Positions 45,527 to 57,827 of a stretch of 64,000 nt of DNA are shown piece by piece. The notes under the pieces are model-generated. The model made no database searches and was not told the origin of the DNA. It saw nothing but the letters and a program-made list of their open reading frames with translations. Position 1 is the stretch's first letter. Each line of letters opens with the position of its first letter. The stretch spans positions 44,883,578-44,947,577 of the forward strand of contig NC_084793.1 of NCBI RefSeq assembly GCF_963169125.1, in the 5' to 3' direction. The DNA is from Humulus lupulus. Taxonomy: Eukaryota; Streptophyta; Magnoliopsida; Rosales; Cannabaceae. The translations under genes and the position numbers were made by a program.

Positions 45527-46694
45527 AAAGCGAGGTCATGGGCTGCGTCCCATTAAGATTTTTGTAATACTTCCCTTTTTTTATATATATATATTCCCTT
45601 GGGGCAAAGACAATGCATAGCTCGTTCTCGAGCTATTTTATTATTATTTATTGTAGTTTTAATCATTATGCACGTAATTTTCTAGCTCTAAAACTTTTAT
45701 GCATTTGATTTTACATTTAGCTTTTACTGTAGATTTATGAGTCGAAATATTTCAAGCATGTTATACTAAAGGCTTGCTTTTATGTTTTTTTATTCGTACA
45801 CACACATTTGTTGGATTTAAGCTCAAGTTTCAATGCACTTATGCACAGTTTACTCGATATATCCACGTTCGACCTCGTTATTGTCAAGGTTAGAATTTAC
45901 TTTTACCATGCACTCGAAAGTACTTATATGGCATGTAATCTTAGTAGTTTAGTTATATTTTACTCTTCTAGTCACTTTTTCTCATCCTCGAGTAGCTTCT
46001 CAAGGTTGTGAGGTCAAAACTAATTTTTGCAAAATTTTCCAGCCTCAGACTCGACTTAATTTGAAGTAAGTTTATTTAGATTCCAATTTTCTGTCGATTA
46101 GTTTTAGCTGGTTTGTTCCAAACTTATTTAGCTCGCGTGCTAGGTTACTAATCCTTACAATTATAATTTTTATAGTCTGGTTATGACCAAATTATCTTAG
46201 CTCGCGAATCTGGTTATATCCAGACAGCTTTAGCTCGGGTGTTTGGTTATTAATCCATATACCTATGATTTTTATAATCTGGTTATGTCCAGACTATCTT
46301 AGCTCGCGAATCTGGTTATATCCAGAGAACTCACGAATCTGGTTATATCCATACAGCTTTAGCTCGCGTATACACTTATAACTTCTATATCGGGTTCTTG
46401 ATCTAGACATTTTTATTAGTTTACGTGTATAGTTAAAACTTTTCATGTCGAGTTGATGATCCAGACATTTTTACTCTATGTTATTTATTTTTTCAAACTT
46501 ATGGTATGATTGTATACCACTGATGCCCCCTTAATATCCTATGAGTGTGACCATGGGTTATTGAATTAAGAGAGTTTGCAAAAAAATACAACATAAAATA
46601 AAGAAAATAACTTATTGAGCAAATTTTAACATTTTATTAACAACATGTCTGAAAATTAAAGAAGCTTGGATACAACAAAAACACCCTTCCTACA
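45527..46694. other. Spacer between antisense gene and pol in gypsy C
   Basis: No gene. Degenerate tandem repeats at about 46120-46390 (TCTGGTTATATCCAGA, TTAGCTCGCG) correspond to the repeat of B. The conserved purine block is at 46512-46580. Confidence 0.7.
46512..46580 (-). promoter_or_regulatory. Conserved noncoding block with internal purine tract (gypsy C)
   Basis: Minus-strand copy of the B block at 34543-34611, with GGATATTAAGGGGGCATCA unchanged. Confidence 0.7.
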
Positions 46695-48779
46695 TTATTG
46701 ATAATAAGGTCGTAGATGTTCACCGTTCCAAGCTCGCAGCACCAACTCTCTGTTTATTCTCGCCAATTTATATACCCAGGGCCGAATGACAGACTCGATC
46801 TGGTAAGGTCCTTCACAGTTAGGTCTAAGTACTCCAGCAGACGGGTCTCGTGTAGCTAGAAATACACGTCGTAAGACCAGGTCTCCCAATCTGAACTTCC
46901 TATCTCAAACTTTCTTATTGAAATTTCTGGTAGCTCGTTGCTGGTATGCAGCATTTTTCAATTGAGCTTCATCTCGTCTTTCTTCAATGAGGTCTAGACT
47001 TTCTTCGAGCTGGGATTGGTTCGAGGCCTGATTGTACGCATGGCTCCGTATTGTAGGTATTTCAACTTCAATAGGCAACATGGCCTCGCACCCATATGCT
47101 AGGGAGAAGGGCGTATGTCATGTTGAAGTTTGAGTTGAGGTTCGATAAGCCCACAGAACCTGAGGTAACTCCTCGGGCCACCTCCCCTTTATGGAGCTTT
47201 TTAGGGTTTTGTTGACTGCTTCAATTTGTCCATTTGATTGGGGATGGACGACAGAGGAGAAGCTTTTTACTATCCCATTCTTCTCACAGAAATGGGTAAA
47301 TAGGTCACTGCAAACGGGGTACCATTGTTCGACACTATCTTCCTGGGCATCCCATATCGGCAGATGATATTCTTTATCATAAAGTCTAAAATTTTTTTTG
47401 AGGTAATTATGGCTAGGAGTTCGGCCTCGGTCCACTTTGTGAAATAATTGATCGCGACCACAACGTACTTTACTCCACCTTTGCCTATTGGTAGCGAGCC
47501 TATAAGGTCGATTCCCCACACTGCAAATGGCCATGGGGAGGTTAACATGTTGAGCTCAGTAGGTGGAGCTCACAAAATTGAGGCAAATCGCTGACACTTA
47601 TCATATATTTTGACGTATTCGAATGCATCTGCCTTAACTGTGGGACAGAAATACCCTTGCCTTATCACCTTTTCAGATAGACTATGCCCCCCGGTGTGAT
47701 CTCCACAAAATCCTTCAAGAATTTCTTCCAGAATTTTCTTTTCCTCAGGTGGAGTTACACATTGGAGTAGTGGCATAGAATACCCTCTTCGATATAACCT
47801 TCCTTCCACAATAGTGTACCTCGGGATTTGATACATCAGTTTTCGAGCTTCGTTCCGATCTGCTGGGAGAATTCCTATTTTAATGTAATCAACTATTGGG
47901 ATCATCCAGGTAGGTTGAGAATCGATCATGCATACGTCCTCTTTGTTAGACTCGTTGATACTGGGGCTCAACAGAAATTTATACTGGGACCACATTTAAT
48001 GTATCAGCCTCACTGGTGGTAGCAAGCCTAGCCAATGCGTCTGCATTCAAATTTTGTTCTCGGAGAACTTGTTCTATAGTGTAGAATTCAAACTATCCGA
48101 GCGCAGCTTTGGATTTCTCTAGGTACGCAGCCATTTTTATGCCACGAGCCTGATATTCCCCCAAAACTTGGTTGACCACCAGCTGTGAGTCACTATAGCA
48201 GTATATAGCCTTGGCTTTGAGCTCCTTGGCTATTCAAACTCATGCTAGCAATGCTTCGTATTCAGCCTCGTTATCCGATGCCTCGAAGTTGAACCTTAAT
48301 GTTGAGTGGAATTGATTTCCTACTGGGGTGATCAGTATAATTCTTGCCCCCGATCCATGTTCGTTGGAGGATCTGTTGACGTAAAGTTTCCACAGCTCAC
48401 GGGCTGGGGTTACAACTTCATCATTAGATACTCCAGTACACTCGACAATGAAATTCGTCAGGGCCTGTCTGTCGATGGTCGTTCTCGGGTGGTATGTGAT
48501 CTCGAATTGTCCGAGTTCGACAGCCCACTTTAACAATCTTCAAGAAGCTTCTGGTTTAAATAAAACTTGGTAGTGGTTGGTTAGTTAGCACATGAATAGG
48601 GTGTGCTTGGAAATAAGTTCGGAGCTTTCGAGATGAGTAGATCAGGCTAAGGGCCAGTTTTTTATCAACAGGTACCTCGATTCTGCCCCCAGTAACCTTT
48701 TACTGACATAGTACACTGGTTTTGGTACCTTCTTCTCCTCTCGGACGAGCACGACACTAATGGTGTGCTCGGTTGTGGC

Positions 48780-50697
48780 TGTTGATTTTTAAAGATCAAA
48801 TTAGAGATTATACGCAGCGGAACAACAATCAAAATTGTTAATTTAATCCCACAAGATTTCTAGATCTACTTCTTCACATGCATATATATATATATTGAAT
48901 CAAAGACATGAATAGAAAATTACCTCAGGTCCTTCCTTGCTGTATCTTTTTGTATGGAAAAAATCCTTGAGATCTCACACCAAGATCTTCCAAAATGTTC
49001 TCAGCACACAAAGAACGAGTGTGGGCTCGCTATACAAAATAATAGGCAAAATCTATTTATCAGATGTTCTCAACACATGAGATCTGATAAAGTTTGGACC
49101 TAAGTTTGTGAAGAACAATGACCTATACTTGTATCACTGTTCTTTTTCTCTTAGAGAGATTTCACGATATTTTTCTATCCCTGAAAAGTTATGTTCTGAA
49201 AAACTGATATCCTATATTTCATAAATCCAATATATTAAAAATAAAAACTTAGTTATTTCAAACAATTTGAAAATAACTAATCAGTTATCAGATTATGTTT
49301 AAATAATAATATTTTAATCATATTACAATATCTCATTATTTATTTAATATTTAAATAACTAAAATTGTGGAACCAAGAAACTACTCAGAATCTCTTATGC
49401 ATGTAGCACAGTGACTGTGCACTGTGCTACACGTGTACCACATGCCAGGGATGGCATGTGATTTTTCCAAAAAAAATTTCTTATTACTTAAATACCAAAA
49501 ATCTGAAAAATAAATTAATTCAAAATTAATTATATTTTTGTTAAATCAAATAATAATTTAATTCTCAATTAATTAATTACACATAATTATACAATAATTA
49601 TGTTTGATGTATAGAAAAATATTTTACTTATCAAATAAGTCATTTTGCCCATTTTTGTATTTACCTTTGTCAATGTTTGTTTGATCCATTTCGGGGACCA
49701 TGGACTTATAACATTAAGCTCCAATAAATTGAAACTAAATAATTAAACTCTTTAATTATAATAGTTAATTTATTAATTCTGATATTTCTCCACTATAAAT
49801 TCAAAATTTCACTCTTTATGTTATAGATATACTTTTACAGAAATCTTATCTTAAGTCGTCCATTGAAATAACCATCTTACAATAGTTCAACCCTCTAATT
49901 AATTAGTTCATAAATTAGAATGGAACAATTACCATTTTACCTTTCTAATTTACTTCTTATTCCTTAAGTACCATTAATTCACTAGTGAATAATTAATCTA
50001 TAATCTAATTATAGATTTGAGCTCAAAATCATTCAGTTCCATAATTAACACTTAAGGGAACAAATATACGATCCGTTAGGAAATATTAGATTTCATATTG
50101 TTAATACATGTTCCCAGCCATCCATGATATTAAATCTCCAAAACAAAAGTCATTAGCCTCATTCTATGAAGAGACCTTAACGAATGAATCAAAAGATTTA
50201 ATAAACATAAACAGGAGATCATGAACACTCAGGATTTAGGTTGATCTATAAATGATCATCAGTCATGATATGAATTACAAGTCTTTATTATTAAATGGTT
50301 TTTGGATAAAGACTTTTATTCATATCGATCCATGTCATATATAATCATATTATATAAAGCACCTTTACCGAGATTTCTTACCACATCAATAATCTGAATC
50401 TAGATTATTTGTATCATCATGATATTCAGCAAACCGTACTTACAACCCCAATTAAAGAATTATTTAACTTTAATTTGTTTTTGTTGACTATTTTTATTCA
50501 TTCATGCGATCTTAATTCTCTCGTACTAATACAAGATCACATCCTCAATAATGAATATTGAATTTTTCTGATATTCATAAAATTATTCAAACAATTATTT
50601 AATAATCCAAATATAACAATAATAATAAACCACTGTATTTATTTATTCATATAAATAACAAATGTCGTTTACATGCTTTTAGGACACACTCCTAACA
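48780..50697 (-). repeat. Solo copia-type LTR, 1918 bp, in gypsy C pol
   Basis: TGTTGATTTT ... CCTAACA with GTGGC on both sides (48775-48779, 50698-50702), an exact 5-bp target duplication. Same family as the Copia-2 LTR: it shares ATTATACGCAGCGGAA near its left end, and the length is similar. Orientation given as minus by analogy with the Copia-2 LTR, whose PBS fixes it. No internal sequence. Confidence 0.88.
49403..49460. repeat. Two adjacent perfect hairpins in the solo LTR
   Basis: GTAGCACAGTG (49403) pairs with CACTGTGCTAC (49420-49430) around 6 bases. Eight bases on, CACATGCCA (49439-49447) pairs with TGGCATGTG (49452-49460) around GGGA. Both stems are perfect. Confidence 0.85.
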
Positions 50698-51717
50698 GTG
50701 GCGAGGTATAAATACAAGACTTCTCCCGTGATAGGTTTCGACAAGATTGGTGGTTCGGCGAGGTGCTTCTTTAGGTTTTGGAATGCGAGCTCACACTCCT
50801 CTGACCACTCAAATTTTTTTCCTCCTCTCAAAAGGTTGAAAAAGGGAAGACAATGGTCTGTAGACATTGAAATAAACCTACTTAGTGCCACCATCAGTCC
50901 AGTTAAGCTTTGGACATCCTTATGATTTCGAGGTGAGGGTTATCAATCAATGCCTTGATCTTGTCTGGATTAACCTCTATTCCTCGTGCATTTACTATAA
51001 ATCCCAAAAACTTTCTCGAAGACACTCCGAAAGAGCACTTTTGTGGGTTAAGTTTCATGTTATACTTTCGAAGTATAATAAAGTATTCGGCGAGATCATC
51101 CACATGGTTATTGTTATGTTTGGACTTGACAAGCATGTCGTCAACATAAATTTCCATGTTATTCCCTATCTTTTAGGAAAACATGCTGCTTACCAGCATC
51201 TAGTATGTGGCTCCAGCATTTTTGAGCCCGAAAGGCATGACATTGTAGCAGTATAACCCCTTATTGGTTACAAAGCTTGTATGCTCTTGGTCCGGCGCGT
51301 GCATGGCGATCTGGTTGTATCTAGAATAAGCATCCATGAACGACATAATGTCGTGACCGACAGTGGCATCTATGAGCTGATCTATCCGAGGTAGGGGAAA
51401 AAATATTTTGGACATGCCTTGTTAAGGTCTGGGTAGTCGATACAGGTTCACCATTTGCTGTTGGGCTTCAGGACCAACACTGGATTGGCAATCCAATTAG
51501 GAAAAAATGCATCTCATATGAATCGATTTGCCTTTAACCTGTCGACTTCATCCTTGAGGGCCTTCTTTCTATCATCGTCCAGGAGTCTTCGCTTTTGTTG
51601 CTTCAGAATGAAGCTTTTGTCAATGTTAAGCATATGGCTATTGACATTCGGACTGATTCCCACCATGTCCGAGTGTGACCGTGCAAACACATCCTGGTTT
51701 TCTTTTAAGAAGCAGAT

Positions 51718-51726
51718 TAATTGCTA
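51718..51726 (-). promoter_or_regulatory. UAG with CARYYA context between protease and RT (gypsy C)
   Basis: Minus strand AAA TAG CAA TTA ATC, the same place as in B and D. Confidence 0.7.
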
Positions 51727-52380
51727 TTTCGCTTCTTTTGAGAGATTCTTACCCACCTTCACCATCTTCATGGGATCTTCTTCTTCGAGCCTGACCTCCG
51801 CAAGCTCTTCCAAAGGTTTGAGGTCAGCCCTTTCTGCTATCCTGGGGTCCATCTCTTCATCTATCTTGAAGACTGTCCCATCCTTGTTCTGAATAATTAC
51901 AAGTGTCTGTGCACTTGTTTGCTTATTTCGCCTTATGGAGATGCTATAGCATTCTCTTCCCGCAAGCTGGTCCCCCTTCAACGTCCTAATTCCACTAGAA
52001 GTCGGGAACTGGATGACCAAATGCCTGACAGACAATACTTCCCCTAACCCAACAAGGGCAGGTCTCCTAATAGACAATACGATGGGAGGTCCACCACAAC
52101 AAACTCCATCATCTTGGTTACTAATACTGGATAGTCTCCCAAGGTCAAAGGGAGTTCGATGGATCCCATACAGGCAATCCCTTCTCCTGAAAAACAGTAC
52201 AATGTTGTTGCACATGCTTTCAGATCGCAAAGCGCGAATCCCATCTTTTCTAGAGTGGCTTTATAAAGGATATTCACCGAGCTCCCCTTGTCAATCAAGA
52301 CTCGGCGTACCCTCTTGTTCGCGAGTTGGAGAGTTATAACCAAGGGGTCGTTATGGGGAAACTGGACGTGTGATGCGTCC
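51727..52380 (-). pseudogene. Gypsy C protease
   Basis: Protease motif VLIDKGSSVNILYK at about 52300, with Lys in place of Asn in DNGSS. VVDLPS and GVRTLKGDQLAGRECY-like sequence follow, but the frame shifts near 52060. The frame then runs to the UAG at 51724. Its N-terminal side is separated from gag by the solo LTR that begins at 52381. Confidence 0.85.
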
Positions 52381-54835
52381 TGTGATGCCCCGAAATCCCT
52401 AATGCAGTTTAATGGCTGGATTAATAGGCTGGGAGGGCCATAATTGCTTTATTATACCATTAAATGATTATATGCATGTTTATATGAATTATATTATAAT
52501 ATGATGTTAAATGCATGCATGTAGGTCAACATTTCATTACAGGGGTGTTTTGGTAATTTGGCCTGTTGCGGGCATATTTGTATATTTTGGTGCATGTCGG
52601 TGATCTTTTGTTGAGGCCACATTAAAATGTGGATTTTTTCGATCTATTTGGCATGAGACGATCTTTGAGTGAAAATTAGCGGTTTAGTCATAACGAGATT
52701 AAGTTCAGGGCTTGGGGTGATTTTAATGATTAGAGCGTTGACAGGAATTAAAGGGTAACGGGATATGAATTATTGGTGTTTTAGAATATCGAGAATAACA
52801 GGAATTGGAGAGCGTTAATTATGATTAACGAAATAGGTGGAAAATGTCGATTTTACCCTTGGGAGTTTTTAGAAAGCCTTAAGTGACCTAGGGGCAAAAG
52901 GGTCTTTTCACCATGTGATATGTTTAAAGCCATTGCAGGCTGTAGAAACCTGAAGAAAAACAGAGTATCAAAGTTAGCTTTCGTGCACCATTTCTCTTCA
53001 TTCTCTCTTTGGATTTTTGAGCCTGACTTGAGGAACCAAGCTTGGGAAGTAAGTCTTGAGAGCTTGGGAGTGTGTTCCACCATTGAAGAGCATCATAAGC
53101 TAAACTTGAGGTAAGATTCTCGCCATTAGATTCCTGGTTTGCTCTGTTTTGCTTTGGATTTTAGTTGAAATTTCTAGGTTGGTTGATTGGTTTTGCTGGG
53201 ATTTTTTTGCCAGGGTTCTTGTGGTTGTGATGCTTAGGACATGTGGAGATTGTTTTTGGGTTCATTTGGCACTTAATTTTATGTTTGGAAGCATTGGAAT
53301 TAAGTTGGAAATGGAGGAGTCGAAGGGGAGAAGTTCAGGGGCAAAACTGGCTGGGTGTAGCGCTATAGCGCCCACAAGGGAGCGCTACAGCACTACCCAG
53401 GGTTGGTTTGGGCATTTTTTGGTTCTGAGATGAGCCCTGGGGCGCTAGTGAGTAGCACTCGGGCACTACTCTGTTCCTTCAGAATCCCATTTTGAGTGTT
53501 TTTAAGGGTTTTTGGCTCGGGGTTTCAATCCTTAAGGCCCGGGATCGAATCTACTCACCGTGTGGGTACGTCTCGAGGTTCCGAGGGTGGGGTTTAGGTC
53601 AAGACCCTACTATTGATGATTTTCATTAATGGTAGTTATAATTGGTTATGATTAGGTAACCTCTAAGGAATAAAAAGGTTGATCGTTCTCAGGGGTCGTT
53701 CTTATTTTATTTCTCGCTCGAACCAGAGGTAAGAAAACTTCACCCCATATGTGACATGCATGGTTATTCATGAGGCATGTTGAATGTTTAAATGTGTATG
53801 GCATTGACTGAATAGTCAGAATTGGCAAAGGTGTCAGTATCAACTGTGAAGATGTGACTCATTAATCAAGTTCGGCAGTGGTACTGGGCACTGGTCACAC
53901 AATGTTGACTCATAAGTCAGGAACGGCCTTAGCGTGTTCAACGCAAGCCAACAAAGATTAGATCTAATAAACATCTGCATTAAATGACTCAGAAGAGCGT
54001 TAATGCCGAACCGAACTCAAGTTCGATGAATACTATAAGCGCTTGTCTGGTTAAAGGCTAGTTACTTAGAGCCACAGTGACTATTTTGTCACATGGCTGT
54101 GGGTTCCGAGCCCCGTGTGACTTACCCATCAGTCACTCATCGATATAAGCTAGTGACTTATCCATCAGTCACTCATCTGTTTATGCTAGTGACTTACCCA
54201 TCAGTCACTCATCTGTATAAGCTAGTGACTTGCTCATCAGTCACCCATTATGGTTACCATAACCTCAAGTATTAAATCACTCATCTGATTATGAGCTATA
54301 AGCTCCTTCATGGTTAATGTAACCACAAAGTGATATTCACTCATCTGTTCGGAGTTATAAGCTCTGTATGATTATCATGATCATCATTTGATATTATATG
54401 CTTGCATTATTGTGTTTTCTTGCTGGGCTTTGGCTCATGGGTGCTATGTGGTGCAAGTAAAGGGGAAGAAAAGCTCACCCAACCTTGAGTGGAGAGCTTA
54501 AGTGGTGATGTGTACATATGCAGCCGCTTGACCACCACGTCCAAGGAGTTCTCAGAGGAACTAGGGGGTTTACCCTATTTTTGCCCTCAGGTCGGCGGGT
54601 TGTAAATTTAAACTGTAATAACCATTTTGAGTTGTAAATAACTTGTAAATGTTTTTATGGGCCCATGAACAGTTTTATGTTTTAAATAAAATATATCATT
54701 TCCTTTTGATTAGTTTTCCACCTTACCCTATTAATAACACCTAGAAGCACGTTTTTAACCAAAGAACTCGGGTAGTGAGTTAAATTCACAGTTCAACGTT
54801 CACCGTAACGGTCTTGGGGTAACCAGGGCATTACA
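52381..54835. repeat. Solo gypsy-type LTR, 2455 bp, in gypsy C
   Basis: TGTGATGCCC ... GGGCATTACA, a 10-bp inverted end with one mismatch, flanked by CGTCC (52376-52380) and CATCC (54836-54840), a 5-bp duplication with one G to A change. Length, ends and an internal GCGCTATAGCGC-like stretch near 53360 fit the long LTRs of the Tekay/Del chromoviruses, but I see no internal coding part to confirm this. It contains a 36-bp tandem repeat. Orientation not fixed. Confidence 0.8.
54117..54250. repeat. 36-bp tandem repeat in the solo LTR
   Basis: Units start GTGACTT at 54117, 54153, 54189 and 54225, exactly 36 bp apart, each with CATCAGTCACTCAT. Confidence 0.92.
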
Positions 54836-54840
54836 CATCC

Positions 54841-57237
54841 TCTTCAGTAAATGTTATGGGTTGAGTCTCAACCCTCTGTTGTTTTGGAGCTCGCGGCTCG
54901 GGTTCGTAGGGAGAACCTTCTCCAGTCTTGAGCTCATTCACATATCTCTTTTGGGCATTCCTGCCCGATCCTGCAATATGAGGTCCCCCCGAGATGATTA
55001 TTACATCCTCTCCATCAATCGAAGGGAGTCACTCATCCTCCCAAGCTCGAGAGTTATTGTTCTGGGCAGGTTGTGCAGCTGCTGCCCTTTGGCTTGTCAA
55101 AGCTTGATTGGTATTTCGGTTCCAGATGTACTGTATGAAATATCCCCTCGAGATCAAGCCTTCGATCTCTTCTTTTAGTTGTCAACATTCATTGGTTGTG
55201 TTTCCAATATCTCTATGCAATCTACAATATTTATTTGAATCTCTCTTTGCCTTTTGGTTCCTCATGGGATCAGGTCGTCTGAACGGGACCTTGTTCTCAT
55301 TAGCTAGGTAGATATTCTCCCGGGACTCGCTGAGCTCGATATACACTTTGTATACGGAGAAATATTTATCCATTTTCTTCTTCTTTCCTCCTTCAACCTC
55401 GGGGTTATTCATTTCATTCTTCTTCCTTTTAGAAGGGTTGTCCCCAGAGGGTTTTGAAGTTGAGGGTGTTGTCGATGTTGAGGCAGAGTTCATGTTCGTC
55501 GATGTAGTTCTGAGAGGTCATGTTCAGTGCTAACCTCGCCTCTTCAACATTGGCAAACCTCTGGGCCCTCCGATTGAACTCGGTTAGCGACGTGATAGGT
55601 TTCCTTTGTAAGTCTTCCCAAAGGGGACTTCCTGGCAGTATACCCGTTCTAACAGCCATCAGGTGACCGCTATCATCGATATCTTGAGCTCAGACCACTT
55701 CTAAGTTATACCTCATGAGGTAACTCTTCAATGACTCATTTTGTTGTTGTCGGACATTCGTTAAGGCTGAGGCCTCGGACCTGATGCCAATCATAGCCTT
55801 AAATTCTTTAGACAATTGATCCCAAGATGAGATTGAATGCCTTTCAAACTTCTCAAACCAGTTTTTTGATGGTCCAGTGAGTGTGGTAGGGAACAACATA
55901 CATCTGAGCTCGTACCCAACATTGCTGGCTCGCATGATGGTGTTGAAGGTACTCAGATGACTATACGGGTCTAAGTTTCTATCAAATGGTAGGACATGAG
56001 GTATCCTGAACCCCTGAGGGAACGGAGAGCTGGAGATATGCGGGGCAAAAGACTCAAGCTCTTCATCGGACTCTTCAGCCTTGTCCCTATTACACTCATT
56101 CTGCAGGAGCCTAAATGCTCTTTCCAACTAGTCAATCCTTTCCTGGACTAAATCCATTGGAGGACGAGCCTGGACCTAAGGGGGCTGGTTATCGTTAATA
56201 AAAACTCCAGCTCCCTGTCTCGGTACATGGTTATACGTTGACTGTTTGCTGCAATTCAGGTGGTCGCGCAGATCAGGGTTCAGGGGAATATCTCGACCCT
56301 GATTATGGTTTATATGATCTTGTAGATCAGGGTGATTCCCTTGATTTCCTGTATGCCTTGGCTCGATGTTATAAATGCTCACGGACCGAGTGTAGTATGA
56401 GCTTTCACTTACGTAACTTGTAGCCCTTTCTAGATGTGTGGCTCGATGATTATGAGGTGGGTCTTCTGCTGGCCTCCTTGTCCCAGCAGTTTGTGAACTT
56501 GACATTGGGCTACCTAAAGGCTGATGAGCCATGCGATCTCGGGTAGCCTCTCTTTCGTTCCCTTATACAGGCCTAGCCCGTCGGTTTCCATCTCGACTGC
56601 CACTACGAGATGGCCTCCGATGTGCAGTTCGCGGGACCTCTTGGATTGGCGAGGGGTGCCTTATTGGTGTTGGAGGGTGCCTTATGGGTGACGGTGGTTG
56701 TCTCCCATTGTCAGGCTTGGATGGTCCAGAGTTTTCCCGATCAAGCTCCAGGTTGTTTTGCACAGCATCAAGGCTCGGGTTCCGGGCCGCCATGGGGGTT
56801 CGGTTATTACCCATTCCTGTTGGTACTTCTGTGGTCGGGTTGGCAGTAGCCTCAGCCCAGTTACTCCTCTGGGGCCTTGGCGGAGTTGGCTGAGACGCCA
56901 GTGGTGGCACTTGCTCCGCCCTCCTGGCGGCCGTGCACCCATGGGGACGTCCCCTAGGCCTCCGGGGAGGAGCCTGGGTGTTAGCAGCCTGTCTGGCTAA
57001 TACTTCGTTGCATTCTGTTGCCTCTGCCAACTGTTTGTGCAGTTTGCAATTTTCAAGTTCCACAATTGGAAGATATCTGTCAAGATTGTAATACATATCC
57101 TCGTTAGGCCTGGGGGCAGGCGGCCCCCGAGAGTTGGACGAATCACTCATTTCTTCAGGATCTGAATCCATCATGGGCTGTTTTCCAGGCCGTCGGGGGA
57201 AGTCCTCAACATGAGGAGTCTTATCTCGTCCTTGGTT
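54841..57237 (-). pseudogene. Gypsy C gag, N-terminus missing
   Basis: The first visible codons read NNQGRDKTPHVEDFPRRPGK at about 57237; B has NNQNTPEEN in the same place. Open parts: 56563-57174 (EDMYYNLDRYLPIVELEN), 56176-56532, 55690-56127 (PHVLPFDRNLDP, SWDQLSKEF), 55429-55659, and 55182-55493 with the knuckle CRLHRDIGNTTNEC, where the first knuckle His after Gly is Asn. Several shifts and stops. The C-terminal end before protease is cut by the solo LTR. Confidence 0.85.
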
Positions 57238-57827
57238 ATTTCTCCAAAGTTATGAGTTTGAAACTATTTTCCCATAAGATATTCCAGCCTCGATCTCGAC
57301 TTATCTCGAAGTAGGTTTAAATTCCAACTCGTCGATTAGTTTTAGTTGGTTTGTTCCAAACCTATTAAGTTTGCACATCTGGTTGAATCCAAACGTTCTT
57401 ATCTTTTGGTAATTTGGTTGTCCAAACTATTTAAGCTCGCGTATCTGGTTACATCCAAATACTTTTATGTTTTTGATAGCTCGGTTATGTCCAAACTATC
57501 TAAGCTCGCGTATCTGGTTATATCCAAATACTTTTGTTTTTGATAATTCGGTTATGTCCAAACTATCTAAGCTCGTGTATCTGGTTATATCCAAATACTT
57601 TTATGTTTTTCATGTATGTTATTTTATTTTTTAAGCTGATGGTATATGTACCAATGATGCCCCCTTAATATCCTCTGAGTGTGACCATAGGTTATTAAAT
57701 TAAGAGAGATTGCAAAAATAAAAAGAGATAACATAATGAACAAAATAGATCCTTATTTAATGGAATTCGAAAATAGACAAATTAGTACATATAATCAATC
57801 ATGGTTACAAGCAACACACTTCCTATA
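57238..57827. other. Spacer after pol in gypsy D
   Basis: No gene. Tandem repeats at about 57400-57600 (CTGGTTATATCCAAATACTT, TCGGTTATGTCCAAAC), then the conserved purine block at 57648-57713. Confidence 0.7.
57648..57713 (-). promoter_or_regulatory. Conserved noncoding block with internal purine tract (gypsy D)
   Basis: Minus-strand copy of the block of B and C, with GGATATTAAGGGGGCATCA. Confidence 0.7.

Larger units (their letters stand above)
46695..51723 (-). pseudogene. Gypsy C pol: RT, RNase H, integrase, split by a solo LTR
   Basis: RT at 51660-50900: MSFMDAYSRYNQI, YCYNVMPFGLKNAGATY, YVDDMLVKSK. RT end at 50894-50703 (FFNLLRGGKKFEW), then the solo LTR at 48780-50697. RNase H continues at 48540-48240: WKLYVNRSSNEHG, where the catalytic DGSS is NRSS, and ASDNEAEYE. 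Integrase at 47995-46695: CGDHTGGHSLS, WGIDLIGSL, SNNGTPF in place of SDNGTQF, QIEAVNKTL; ends ...LRPYYQ with TAA at 46695-46697. Many stops and shifts, and two catalytic residues replaced. Confidence 0.88.
40109..57237 (-). mobile_element. Gypsy C: Tat-type element with three nested solo LTRs, 5' end lost
   Basis: Same family as B and D. Reading the minus strand: partial gag (57237), protease, UAG, RT, RNase H, integrase (46695), spacer, then a plus-strand antisense gene, PPT and 3' LTR ending at 40109. Insertions at 40264, 48780 and 52381 add about 5.2 kb. Pol and gag are full of stops and frameshifts. It breaks off inside the first codons of gag at 57237, so PBS and 5' LTR are missing. Confidence 0.88.

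Noticed and set aside
54093..54275. ORF with a 12-residue repeat (LVTYPSVTHLYK type)
   Set aside because: The period comes from the 36-bp DNA repeat inside an LTR; no start context or domain supports a protein.
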